Assembly: GCA_041658725.1 (NCBI GenBank)
Contig: JBAZZQ010000004.1
Coordinates: 34,711 to 98,710, forward strand
Origin: JBAZZQ01 sp041658725
Lineage (GTDB): Bacteria; Planctomycetota; Phycisphaerae; JAAYCJ01
DNA length: 64,000 bases
Reading direction: 5' to 3'
Positions within the stretch are counted from its first letter, which is position 1. The number at the start of each line of letters is the position of its first letter. Both the position numbers and the translations under genes were made by a program. Shown here in pieces: positions 18,489 to 26,789 of the stretch. The notes beneath the pieces are model-generated. The model saw only the letters and a list, made by a program, of their open reading frames with translations. It ran no database searches and had not been told where the DNA came from.

Positions 18489-19366
18489 AGTTGATTGATT
18501 ACCCATTCAAATGGCTCCAAAATACCCTGAAGGGCGGTATGCAGGGGAATGGGCACAACGCATTCGTCATTTTCGCCCGCCGCAAAACCAAGCGACCCCA
18601 CCGCGCTGCAGGCGAAAAACTCCACGTTTTCGAATCGGCTTTCGCACATATTCCAAAGACGATATAAATTAGCCCGGACAAACTGGCGGGGGTTGTCGAA
18701 ACATTCCGGGCAGTAATCGGATTTGCATAAAACCACGGCAGTCGGAGTTTTAATCCGCTGATTGCGTTTTCCGGCCAAGGCGGAATCGATATAGCTCATC
18801 ATCTTCAATGCGAAGAAATCCGGGCGCGAGGAACCATTGGCCGCCAACGCGGCATCGACGAGTAAAAGGGTTCCCGCGGATTTTGTGACCAGATTGCGAA
18901 TCACGCGAAAGGTCTGCGGGGTGGCGACCTCGGCGGCCAGAGATTCCCCGGCCATATCCGGCATGATCAGGTCGATCCAGTTGGATTTATTCTTTCGTTT
19001 GCATATCTGGTAATAGGCCCAATACCATTGATTGGTCTCCATCGGTGTTTTCGGTGGAAACACTCGGCTGGCCATGTGGCTGATGACTGTTTGTTGAAGA
19101 TCGATGGAATAAGGCCCCTTGGGAATGGCTTCAAAATCCCCCGCCCGCTGCGAGAGCATATCGAGCAGGAAACCCAGATAAACGGTTTTTCCGACGTTGC
19201 TTTCCCCGACGATGCTGACAATCTGAGGCTCCCGCTGCTGGGCCGCCGAATCGTGAACAAGGGCGAGCGGCGCGGAGCACTCCCGGCAGAGAACGGCCTC
19301 AGTCGGGTTATCTGTTCCGCAGATCAGGCAAGACGTTCCAATTACAGTTTCAGCGTATCCGGCCAT
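18485..19366 (-). CDS. Zinc-ribbon P-loop GTPase
   Basis: A 293-aa protein. A zinc ribbon (CLICGTDNPTEAVLCRECSA, about 13-32) is followed by a GTPase domain with Walker A GESNVGKT (about 53-60), a switch-II-like DMAGES (about 132-137) and CKSD in the place of the base-specifying NKxD motif (about 215). The short loops and the zinc ribbon fit the TRAFAC-related GTPases (Pfam DO-GTPase2 group) described next to GAP1 proteins. It should act as a nucleotide-controlled switch in the cytoplasm. AAGGAG lies 7 bases before the chosen ATG. Another ATG directly precedes it. Confidence 0.72.
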   Translation of the reverse strand: MAGYAETVIGTSCLICGTDNPTEAVLCRECSAPLALVHDSAAQQREPQIVSIVGESNVGKTVYLGFLLDMLSQRAGDFEAIPKGPYSIDLQQTVISHMASRVFPPKTPMETNQWYWAYYQICKRKNKSNWIDLIMPDMAGESLAAEVATPQTFRVIRNLVTKSAGTLLLVDAALAANGSSRPDFFALKMMSYIDSALAGKRNQRIKTPTAVVLCKSDYCPECFDNPRQFVRANLYRLWNMCESRFENVEFFACSAVGSLGFAAGENDECVVPIPLHTALQGILEPFEWVINQL

Positions 19367-19429
19367 CATTTTACTCCTTGTACGTGGCGGGCAAGCCCGC
19401 CTGCTAAATTAAGACATTGTACGGGTGTA

Positions 19430-20443
19430 CTAATTGTTGTTATCGCTATCCTGTTTGTCGACATCAAGCGCGCAGCGAAAACCGACATTATGAACACGAA
19501 AGAGCACGCCCAATCCTGTTCGGAATAAACTCGTGGCTTGCGAGGGAAAATAAGTGTCAAACGCGCCGCCGCGAATCGATTTCATGAGCATGTCTCCGAC
19601 CACGGGCCGACCGGCGCTATCGACAACGGAGAAATCCGCATCCGTCCATTCCCAGACGTTTCCCACCAACTGCATGACACCGTTGGGTGCGGCTCCGGCG
19701 GGATATTCATTTACGGAAACAGTTCTTCCGATATTGGAAGCCCAGATATTGCAGCGTTTGATGTCCAGGGCATCGCCCCACGGATATCGCCGTAAAACAT
19801 GCGCGATGCTGCGAATCCGCCAACTGGCTGCCATTTGCCATTGGGCCTCGGTCGGTAATCGAACCCCTGCCCATTGGGCGTAGGCGGCGGCTTCGAAATA
19901 ACAGACCCCGACGACCGGATGATCGATCAATCCTTTTTCATGACGACCATGCTCCCAGAATCTTGGACCGGGATGTTCGGTGCGGTCTTTAAAATCGATC
20001 AGGTGAGGCCAGATATCTTTAGGCCACAGATCAAGATTCGCGTATCCATCGGCATCGACGAATTTCTGGAACTGAGCATTGGTGACCGCGCACCTGGCAA
20101 GAAGAAACGGCTCGGTTTGGATGTCCGTTTCCGGACAACCGGGATAATCGTTCACGGTTTGCGCCAGCGCCGCGTATCCTTCGGGAACGAGCGCAAATTG
20201 TTCGTCGAGCTTTTGACTCGCCGATTGACGAATGGTGGAAAGCTGCGGATGATCCTGCCACTGGTCGCAATCGGCCAGAATCCTGGCGTAGCGCTCCAGT
20301 TGCAGACACTGTTTCAAGGGATCGCTATCCAGCGCCAGGATGTCGGCGGGAACATAGGGTTCCTGGTGGCGGGCCTTGGGAGGTGGAGACGCCTTTTCCT
20401 TGTTCCGACCATTTTGTCTTCGAGAAAAAAGATTCAGAGCCAT
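19430..20443 (-). CDS. FGE-sulfatase-fold protein without catalytic cysteines
   Basis: A 337-aa protein. Residues about 105-330 have the formylglycine-generating-enzyme fold: the CAVTNAQFQKFVDADGY start, DHPVVGVCYFEAAAYAQWAG, RLPTEAQWQMAA, YPWGD, LVGNVWEWTDADF, RGGAFD and the final NVGFRC. The two catalytic Cys that true FGE has between RGG and GFR are missing (the segment reads FDTYFPSQATSLFRTG), so it is more likely a binding module. Such domains appear in conflict systems as effector or sensor parts. The first 100 residues are helical. There is no signal peptide, so it is cytoplasmic. It starts 2 bp after the upstream gene. Confidence 0.8.
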   Translation of the reverse strand: MALNLFSRRQNGRNKEKASPPPKARHQEPYVPADILALDSDPLKQCLQLERYARILADCDQWQDHPQLSTIRQSASQKLDEQFALVPEGYAALAQTVNDYPGCPETDIQTEPFLLARCAVTNAQFQKFVDADGYANLDLWPKDIWPHLIDFKDRTEHPGPRFWEHGRHEKGLIDHPVVGVCYFEAAAYAQWAGVRLPTEAQWQMAASWRIRSIAHVLRRYPWGDALDIKRCNIWASNIGRTVSVNEYPAGAAPNGVMQLVGNVWEWTDADFSVVDSAGRPVVGDMLMKSIRGGAFDTYFPSQATSLFRTGLGVLFRVHNVGFRCALDVDKQDSDNNN

Positions 20444-20445
20444 GA

Positions 20446-21129
20446 TTATTTACCCTCCGCGCCGATAGCCCGACGTTTGGCGTCACGACAAAGTTTCTGG
20501 AACCGTTCAACGGAAGTCTTTACCTGACTGTTTTGCATTAAACCACTATCGACCACCAGATCGGTTTTCTCATTGGCGACTTTGTTCAATTCCTGGTTCA
20601 ATTCCGACTGCAATCCGGAAAGACTATTACGCGTTGCGCTGAGTTCTTGCGCTTTGGTTTCCCATTCCTTCTTAAACACGGCGACGCGCGTTTCCTGTTG
20701 ATCTAACTCTTCACGCCGCCGCTCGAGCGTGGTAGCCATATTGGAAAGGTCCGATTCTCGCTTTTGGATGTATTCTTCCTCTTTCACGATTTCCTGCCGC
20801 TGGGAAGCCAGTGCTTCCTGCTCGCGACCGAATGTATTTTGTTCCTGTTTAAGTTGTTTTTCCCGCTCGGCCAACGCGGCTTCTCGTTCAGTGATCTCTT
20901 TCTGAGCGGTCTCTAATTTCCGGCAGTGGTTTTCGCGTTCGTCGAGTTGACTTTTTTGCTGTTCAAATTGTTCTTCCATCGCTTGTCGGCAGGCCCCCAG
21001 CGAACTTGATCTTGCATCCAGCAATTCTCGAAGAGCTTGAACGGACGTTAAAACGTCCTTTCCCATTTCTTCGATATGTCCCACATCGACTACATCCACA
21101 ACCGCGGTGGTTTCCAGTTTATGACTCAT
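20446..21129 (-). CDS. Long coiled-coil protein of the GTPase gene set
   Basis: A 227-aa protein that is almost entirely a coiled coil (about 40-190), rich in Glu, Gln, Arg and Lys (for example EKQLKQEQNTFGREQEALAS). It has no membrane segment or catalytic motif. The ATG at 21129 is preferred because GGAGGAG lies 9 bases upstream, whereas the TTG at 21147 overlaps that site. It follows the upstream gene by 5 bp. A scaffold or oligomerisation role is likely, and I cannot assign a family. Confidence 0.7.
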   Translation of the reverse strand: MSHKLETTAVVDVVDVGHIEEMGKDVLTSVQALRELLDARSSSLGACRQAMEEQFEQQKSQLDERENHCRKLETAQKEITEREAALAEREKQLKQEQNTFGREQEALASQRQEIVKEEEYIQKRESDLSNMATTLERRREELDQQETRVAVFKKEWETKAQELSATRNSLSGLQSELNQELNKVANEKTDLVVDSGLMQNSQVKTSVERFQKLCRDAKRRAIGAEGK

Positions 21130-21134
21130 TTCAA

Positions 21135-21605
21135 TTATCTCCTCCAAAAGTTTTTTTTGTTCGAGGGCGTAGCGGGGGGTGTTGAAGCAGTCACACTATG
21201 TTTTTCCAGCAATTCCCGAACGCTTTTTGTATTACCACTGAGCCGGCGAAGCACTTGTATTTTTCGGGCCGTTTCCGGGTCCAGCGAAGCCAGAAGAGCC
21301 TCATCCTCATTCGGCGAGGGCAAAGCTTTCTCTTTGACCGGTTCCGCTATTTTTGGGGGATTGGGCGGACTCGCGGCAGAAGGATTCCTAGTTTGAGCGA
21401 TAACCCGTTCCCTGGAAACAGCGGGTTTTGTTTGTTGGGTGTTTTGTTGCGTTATTAAACTTTTTAGCGATGTCTGCGCATGGGTGATGGCACCGGACCA
21501 GGCCTCCAGTTTGGCATCGAGGTCCGCCAAGGCCTTGGCCATGGTTCCGTCGTCGGCGGGTAATGCTCCCGTCTTTGAAATTTCATCATTTAGTGTTACG
21601 ACCAT
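21135..21605 (-). CDS. Unrecognised protein heading the GTPase gene set
   Basis: A 156-aa protein with a helical N-terminus (about 10-55, DLDAKLEAWSGAITHAQTSL), a low-complexity Pro/Ser/Ala linker (about 60-105), a helix ETARKIQVLRRLSGNTKSV (about 108-130) and a basic end. No known domain. It is the first gene of the set and its stop overlaps the ribosome site of the coiled-coil gene, so the two are tightly linked. Confidence 0.6.
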   Translation of the reverse strand: MVVTLNDEISKTGALPADDGTMAKALADLDAKLEAWSGAITHAQTSLKSLITQQNTQQTKPAVSRERVIAQTRNPSAASPPNPPKIAEPVKEKALPSPNEDEALLASLDPETARKIQVLRRLSGNTKSVRELLEKHSVTASTPPATPSNKKNFWRR

Positions 21606-21698
21606 AAATCACCTTTGCGTCTTTACAGCAGTTGTGCGGACTAAATAGCCCCCTTTTTAACGCGCCTGTTAAAATGGAGAAGACATCACTCTAATATA

Positions 21699-21704
21699 AT
21701 TATA
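21699..21704 (-). promoter_or_regulatory. Candidate -10 box for the GTPase gene set
   Basis: TATAAT on the minus strand, preceded by TTG, about 95 bases before the first gene. No convincing -35 hexamer is seen, so the assignment is weak. Confidence 0.35.
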
Positions 21705-21770
21705 CAATACGGGGAAAAACCACGGTGAAAACAAAAGCAAGCCGAACGAAGGTCCTATAAAAAATAATGG

Positions 21771-21810
21771 CCAAATCCTAATGACTAATGTCTAATCAAT
21801 GACTAATCCT
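21771..21810 (-). repeat. Family F repeat at the end of the kinase-like gene
   Basis: A run of AAATCCTAATGACTAATGTC type, also found at 25060 and 26637. It covers the stop codon of the histidine-kinase-like gene (TAG on the minus strand at 21803-21805). Confidence 0.7.
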
Positions 21811-22738
21811 TATGGTCAATTGTCCCGGTGGAATATTTTTTATGGAGTCCGAACCAAAGTGTTACATGGAACGTGCTGCCCGGCCCTCCAGGACCTTCGG
21901 TATTTACATTGGAAGGGCTTTCAACCCAGATCGCGCCATCCATCATGCGAATCAAATGACACGTGAACGACAAACCCGGGCCATTTTCGCGGTTCAAGAA
22001 GGTATCGCCCAGTGAAAAAGCGTTCAAAAGTGTTTCGCGGTTTTCCGGAGGAATACCCGGCCCGGTATCGCTGATGGCGAAATGCAGATAGATTTTGTCT
22101 TCGTGAACGGATTGAACTTGAAGGTGAAGTCCGACCTCGCCTTTTTCGGTGACTTTGATGGCGTTGGAGAGAAGATTAATAACAACCTGCCTCAGCTGGT
22201 CCGCGTCGCCGACCAGGGCATCGGGCACATTATCGTCAACACGCAGGATCATTTTCAATCCATTCTCCTCGGCGGTCCTTGCCAGCGTGTCTAAGGCGGA
22301 GTCCAAACTGCTGCGTAAACCAAAGTCGATGGATTTTCTTTCTCCTTCATCCATTTCGTTCCTGGAAAAGTCGTCAACCTTATTGATCAAATCCTGCAGC
22401 GAATTAGCCGTTTTCTTCACCGTCCATAAATAGTCTTCCTGCGCCTGGGTCAGATTGGGCTCTAAATTTCCCTTTGTCCAACGGTTGACTTCATTTAATT
22501 CTCCCGCTTTCAATTTATAGTCCGAGATATTTCTTTTTAGGTCATCAATCGTTTTTTCCTGGTCCTGACTTCGAAGAAGTAGAGTAATCAAAAGCAACAG
22601 CAGTATTAACCCTCCAAAGATCATCAAAGAGTTGACGGGATCGATACCCGTCCTCGTCGCCGCATCGGCAAGATAAGGAATCGGTAAAATAATTTCGCAG
22701 CAGATCACAAGCAAAAGTAAATTTATGTATCTTTTCAT
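21803..22738 (-). CDS. Histidine-kinase-like ATPase lacking the phospho-acceptor His
   Basis: A 311-aa membrane protein. Residues 1-25 form a signal or first membrane helix, 36-56 a second helix, and 57-85 a coiled linker. Residues 90-125 match the second DHp helix (EDYLWTVKKTANSLQDLINK, DDFSR), but no H-box with HExRTP is present before it. The ATPase domain is complete: N-box NLLSNAIK, G1 DTGPGIP, and G2 GPGLS. It therefore can bind ATP but lacks the usual His. It might phosphorylate nothing itself, or act as a dimer partner. It lies upstream of, and in line with, the GTPase gene set, 197 bp away. Confidence 0.75.
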   Translation of the reverse strand: MKRYINLLLLVICCEIILPIPYLADAATRTGIDPVNSLMIFGGLILLLLLITLLLRSQDQEKTIDDLKRNISDYKLKAGELNEVNRWTKGNLEPNLTQAQEDYLWTVKKTANSLQDLINKVDDFSRNEMDEGERKSIDFGLRSSLDSALDTLARTAEENGLKMILRVDDNVPDALVGDADQLRQVVINLLSNAIKVTEKGEVGLHLQVQSVHEDKIYLHFAISDTGPGIPPENRETLLNAFSLGDTFLNRENGPGLSFTCHLIRMMDGAIWVESPSNVNTEGPGGPGSTFHVTLWFGLHKKYSTGTIDHKD

Positions 22739-22896
22739 GTTCTATATCCCTGCCAAATAGACATGGATCTCACTCATCAGTTTTTTCGGCTAATTCGAGG
22801 TGGTAGTGAAGAAGTAAATTAGGAATCAAGGATCGATTGATGCTAATGGTGATAAAATTTCGTTGGAAAATAATTATCGGAACTACCAACCCCATT

Positions 22897-22996
22897 GTCA
22901 TCCTCCGGCTTGCCCGGATGATCCAGGGGGGGGGCTTCCTCCGTGCATGAAAAAATAGGACTGGATTGTGCCCGGTCAAGCCGGGCAATGACAGGG
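22897..22996. repeat. Family C repeat pair in a 416-bp gap
   Basis: A TCATCCTCCGG-CTTGCCCGGATGA unit (22897-22927) faces a GCCCGG-TCAA-GCCGGGC unit (about 22966-22995). The rest of the 22739-23154 gap shows no gene. Confidence 0.75.
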
Positions 22997-23154
22997 ACTT
23001 AGGCCTTGTCAGAAAATTTAGGCCGACCCATTAAAAAATCCCTGGACGATTTTCTTAGCGTAACGGATAGGATGCAATTATAATAAATTAAAACCTTGTC
23101 GTAGTATTTTAGGTCTTATATGAATCGCTGAAAGTTTTTTGAAGGGATTCAGGC

Positions 23155-24387
23155 ATGATCGATAAAAAGTGGATTTTTGTTTTGCCAATATTTATTCTTA
23201 GTAGCGTTCTGTCTGGTCAGACATCTCCGGCTACTCAGAAGATATCGCCGGTGGAACCTCAGTTCGATCCCAGAGCGGCGCAAATCTTGAAGCAAACTCT
23301 GGAAAAATATCAAAAGTGCGGCACCTACCATGACCAATCTCAACTTACCATTTATTCCAAAAGCGGCGACCGACAAAATAAAAAAAGTTTTAATTCGGAA
23401 TTGATTTTCCAGCGTCCGAATAAAATTCTCTTTACGTGGCCTCTCATTTCTTTGACGTGTAACGGCAAGCAATACCAAGCCGATTATCCCGATGTTCGGC
23501 AATATACCGTCCAAAAAGCCCCTTCCGCTATTGATCAGGCTTTTTGGAGCGAGGTTACCCTGGGGGATTTTATGCCGCTGGCTCTTACCGGCCTGATCAG
23601 CGAAAACCCTTACAAAACAGCCGTGAGCGCAATGGACAATCTGAAATATGGTGGATTGATCGAAAAAGAGGGAAAATCATATCATCAAATTAATTACACC
23701 GCGGGCCCCGATCAGGTGACGGTTTTGATTAACCCCAAAACAATGCTGATTAGCCAAATCGCAGTATTGCCCCAAAAGGCAAAATCCGCCGGATGGCAAC
23801 TCCAGATGACTTATCAGAAAGTGATAGTAAATGAACCCATTGCCGACTCCGTATTCAAGATTACTCCTCCGGCCGAAGCCAGAAAAGTTGATCGGATTTC
23901 ATTTACCCGGCAGTACGATTATCCAAAGCTGGGCCAGATGTTTCCGCCGACTTCTCTGGATATATTGGGCACCACTCAAAAATCATCCGTCGATAAACTG
24001 CTGGGTTCACGATTAACCTTTGTGGTGTTCTGGGCCACATGGTGCCCTGCCTGCCGGGAACAAATACCCGAACTCCAAAAGCTGTATCTCCAATACAAGT
24101 CAAAAGGATTTCAGGTTGTCGGCATCAATCTCGATCAGGAAGACGCGACCGAGGAGGTTAAAAGCTTTATTAAGGAAGGGAATCTTACCTTTCCCAATCT
24201 TTTTGGTCGCGACGCAAAACTGGCAGAGGATATGGAGATTACAAGCGAACCATCGGTGTTGATTCTGGACGGCAGGGGGGTAATAACCCAGATGCATGTC
24301 GGTTTCAGCCAGGATACGGTCAATGAGTTTCGATGGACGATTGAAAAAAAGATCAGCGGGGATGCAGCGACCAAACCAGTGGAATAA
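23155..24387 (+). CDS. Exported thioredoxin-fold protein with LolA/DUF2092-like domain
   Basis: A 410-aa protein with an N-terminal signal sequence (about 1-22, WIFVLPIFILSSVLSGQ), a LolA/DUF2092-like beta domain (about 35-240), and a C-terminal TlpA/ResA-like thioredoxin domain (about 265-400) with active site WATWCPACREQIPEL and cis-Pro EPSVLIL. It likely acts in the periplasm as a thiol-disulfide reductant, with the LolA-like half as a client or lipid-binding part. This fusion is common in planctomycetes, to my knowledge. It seems to be transcribed alone. Confidence 0.87.
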   Translation: MIDKKWIFVLPIFILSSVLSGQTSPATQKISPVEPQFDPRAAQILKQTLEKYQKCGTYHDQSQLTIYSKSGDRQNKKSFNSELIFQRPNKILFTWPLISLTCNGKQYQADYPDVRQYTVQKAPSAIDQAFWSEVTLGDFMPLALTGLISENPYKTAVSAMDNLKYGGLIEKEGKSYHQINYTAGPDQVTVLINPKTMLISQIAVLPQKAKSAGWQLQMTYQKVIVNEPIADSVFKITPPAEARKVDRISFTRQYDYPKLGQMFPPTSLDILGTTQKSSVDKLLGSRLTFVVFWATWCPACREQIPELQKLYLQYKSKGFQVVGINLDQEDATEEVKSFIKEGNLTFPNLFGRDAKLAEDMEITSEPSVLILDGRGVITQMHVGFSQDTVNEFRWTIEKKISGDAATKPVE

Positions 24388-24395
24388 ATCGGCCC

Positions 24396-24465
24396 CATTG
24401 TGCCACGGTCGGCTGGTCCGACCGTGCTCTTAAGACACGGCTGGACAAGCCAGCCGTGGCACAAT
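24396..24465. repeat. Palindromic repeat, family D type
   Basis: Imperfect inverted repeat: TTGTGCCACGG with GGCTGG on one side and CCAGCC with GTGGCACAA on the other. The interior is a second GGTCGG-CTGGT-CCGACC hairpin. It lies just after the thioredoxin-fold gene and may help end transcription. Confidence 0.7.
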
Positions 24466-24522
24466 GCACAATGACGGAGGACTGGAACGGTTACGGATTT
24501 TTAAACGCGAAGGATACAAAAT

Positions 24523-25062
24523 ATGGTAAGCGGCGATCAAATGGAAATGGAAGCAAAAATAGCGGTGGACGACCTGGTGGCCGTCGAAACAAGGCTTAAG
24601 CAGGCAGGGGGGCAGAAAAAGGGCGAGTATAGTGAAACCGATACTTTTTTCGATTACGAAAATCATCAATTAAAGGAATCCGATTCCGCGCTTCGCCTGC
24701 GCAATCGTGAAAATTTACAAACCCATAAAAGTAATTTTCGGTTGACCTTTAAAGGACCACGCCAGCCAGGCCCTTTTAAACATCGGCGGGAAATTGAATT
24801 CGTGGTCGATCCTGGCGAAAATGTCAGGCTTTTATTGGAATGTTTGGGTTTGAAACCCTTCGCCGTCTACACCAAAAAACGCAATGCCTGGTTGTTAAAC
24901 AATTGCGCCGTTGAAGTGGATTTCATTGAAGGGATTGGCAAATTTATTGAAGTTGAGGGACCGAATGAAGATAGCATCCGAAAGTCCCTGGCCGCCTTAA
25001 ATCTAGCGGATAAACCGGTCATTCACGAGAGCTACCTGGCGATGGTCCTGAATAAAAAATGA
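24523..25062 (+). CDS. CYTH-domain protein (class IV adenylate cyclase-like)
   Basis: A 179-aa CYTH-fold protein. It has the EMEAKI motif (ExExK, residues about 8-13), DTFFDYENHQL, RLRNRE, RLTFKGP and the EVDFIEGIGKFIEVEG strand, all typical of the triphosphate tunnel of class IV adenylate cyclases and thiamine triphosphatase-like enzymes. It probably acts on a triphosphate substrate in the cytoplasm. Whether it makes cAMP cannot be told. The ATG at 24523 has AAGGA 8 bases upstream. Its stop TGA is part of a family F repeat. Confidence 0.85.
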   Translation: MVSGDQMEMEAKIAVDDLVAVETRLKQAGGQKKGEYSETDTFFDYENHQLKESDSALRLRNRENLQTHKSNFRLTFKGPRQPGPFKHRREIEFVVDPGENVRLLLECLGLKPFAVYTKKRNAWLLNNCAVEVDFIEGIGKFIEVEGPNEDSIRKSLAALNLADKPVIHESYLAMVLNKK

Positions 25063-25142
25063 CTAAATCCTAAATCCTAATGTCTAAAAAGATGTGTAAG
25101 CCGGATTCTTCGTTAAGACATTAGGATTTAGACATTTCTTTT
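25060..25142. repeat. Family F repeat, inverted pair
   Basis: TGACTAAATCCTAAATCC on the left and GACATTAGGATTTAGACA on the right, around a short spacer. The first TGA is the stop codon of the CYTH gene. Confidence 0.75.
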
Positions 25143-25223
25143 CTTGACATCTACGTTAGTCGCTGCTAAAACAATAGATGAATTTTATAAATTATGTGCT
25201 TTTCCTTGATAAGGAGTTTCAGC

Positions 25224-25361
25224 ATGGTAAATGAAATAATTTTGAGTGCCGGCAAGATTTTAAACATCTTTCCGAAAACGTTATGGTACGCAATTCTCAT
25301 TATTCTGTGCATCGTGCTGATTGTGATGTATATCAAATACCGCAAGCAAATGAATCCATAA
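25224..25361 (+). CDS. 45-aa single-span membrane protein
   Basis: A short gene starting at an ATG with AAGGAG 7 bases upstream. The product begins MVNEIILSAGKILNIFPK and has one clear membrane helix (about 21-37, rich in Ile, Leu and Val), ending in a basic tail (YRKQMNP). It ends 6 bp before the MFS transporter and is probably co-transcribed with it. No family is recognised. It might be a small regulatory or assembly partner of the transporter. Confidence 0.6.
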   Translation: MVNEIILSAGKILNIFPKTLWYAILIILCIVLIVMYIKYRKQMNP

Positions 25362-25367
25362 TTTTCG

Positions 25368-26636
25368 ATGCCCGATCCCGGTTCTGAAAAGAAATTTCGC
25401 CTTCCGCGAAACGTCATTGCTCTTGGTTTGGTAAGCCTTTTTACCGACATATCGAGCGAAATGCTTTATCCGATAATTCCCTTTTTTCTCCGAGGGACAC
25501 TGGGCGCCCCTTTATGGGCCATCGGAGTGGTGGAAGGGGCCGCCGACGGCATGTCATCACTGCTCAGGGGCTTAAGCGGTTACCTTTCCGATAAATTTCG
25601 CCGACGGAAAATATTTGTCTTCCTCGGTTATACCGCTAGTGCCCTGGCCAAACCCATTACCGTTCTGGCTCAATCCTGGGGGTTTGTTCTCGGAACCAGA
25701 TTGTTAGATCGGTTCGGAAAATCCATACGCACCGCCCCACGTGACGCCCTGATTTCCGACCAGGTCTCTTCCGAAAATCGCGGATACGCTTTCGGGTTTC
25801 ACCGAGCTATGGATACCGTCGGAGCTGTCCTCGGGCCTGTCCTCACCCTGGTTCTCGTCTGGCACTTCGGATTTGCTTATCGCCGAATATTCCTTCTTGC
25901 CTGCATACCCGCCGCCATCGGCGTTGTAATCGTGATCGTTGCCGTGCGGGAAAGTCGAAAATCCGATTCCGGGCAAAAATCCTCCACGCCTCACGCCCAT
26001 ATCCCCGCCGGCAAATGGATTAGTCCATCGCTTGTTAAATTTTTTATCGTCACCGCCTTATTCGCCCTGGCCAACAGTTCCAATACCTTCATCATTTTGC
26101 GGGCACAGGATATTTTCAAAACCTATCTTCATGCTCCGGTGGTCGATGGTACGCGGCATACCAACGCTGATGCCCTCGCCATCATCGGTTATGTTCTTTT
26201 CAATCTTTCCTTTGCCCTGCTGGCCACCCCCATGGGAATCCTGTCTGATCGCCTGGGCCGAAAAAAAATCATTGTCGTCGGATACCTTGTATATGCCCTT
26301 GTTTACGGCGCCCTAGCCTTTTGGGCCAATTTCTACACCATTTGGGCTATCTTCCTGGTTTACGGTATTTTTGAAGCCATGACACACGGAGTAACCAAGG
26401 CTCTGGTCGCCGATCTCGCTCCCGCCGAATATCGCGGCACCGCGCTAGGCGTTTCCAACACCATTGAAGGGGTCGGCACTTTCACCGCCGGGATAGCGAT
26501 GGGTTTTTTATGGCAGTGGTTTGGCCCGGAATTGGCGTTTTCCGTCGGTGCCGTTTTAGCTCTGTCGGCCGCCATTCTTTTCCTGGCTTTTCGTTTAACA
26601 CCACAGACCATTAAATCCGATAATACTAAAGAGTAA
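25368..26636 (+). CDS. MFS transporter
   Basis: A 422-aa protein with about twelve membrane helices. It starts with the widespread motif FTDISSEMLYPIIPFFL (about 22-38), has the MFS loop motif GYLSDKFRRRK (about 69-80), LLDRFGKSIRTAPRDALISD (about 110-130), and a second loop GILSDRLGRKK (about 285). A long central loop (about 190-215) splits the two halves. The substrate is unknown, and drug or metabolite efflux is a common annotation. The stop codon is directly joined to a family F repeat. Confidence 0.88.
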   Translation: MPDPGSEKKFRLPRNVIALGLVSLFTDISSEMLYPIIPFFLRGTLGAPLWAIGVVEGAADGMSSLLRGLSGYLSDKFRRRKIFVFLGYTASALAKPITVLAQSWGFVLGTRLLDRFGKSIRTAPRDALISDQVSSENRGYAFGFHRAMDTVGAVLGPVLTLVLVWHFGFAYRRIFLLACIPAAIGVVIVIVAVRESRKSDSGQKSSTPHAHIPAGKWISPSLVKFFIVTALFALANSSNTFIILRAQDIFKTYLHAPVVDGTRHTNADALAIIGYVLFNLSFALLATPMGILSDRLGRKKIIVVGYLVYALVYGALAFWANFYTIWAIFLVYGIFEAMTHGVTKALVADLAPAEYRGTALGVSNTIEGVGTFTAGIAMGFLWQWFGPELAFSVGAVLALSAAILFLAFRLTPQTIKSDNTKE

Positions 26637-26777
26637 TGACTAAATCCTAATGACTAAATCCTAATGACTAATGTCCAAATGTCTAAATAAAGAATTTGGC
26701 ATACACATTTATTAGACATTCGTCATTTACGAATTAGTCATTGATTAGACATTAGTCATTAGGATTTAGTCATTTGG
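26637..26777. repeat. Family F repeat, long inverted array
   Basis: Two direct TGACTAAATCCTAA units and two variants on the left are mirrored on the right by TTAGGATTTAGTCATT and ATTAGACATTAGTC units, about 140 bp in all. It fills the gap between the MFS and GlmU-like genes. Confidence 0.8.
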
Positions 26778-26789
26778 ATAGGACTATAT

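Noticed and set aside
22770..22988. A 72-aa minus-strand frame
   Set aside because: It crosses the family C repeat pair and has no homology-like pattern.
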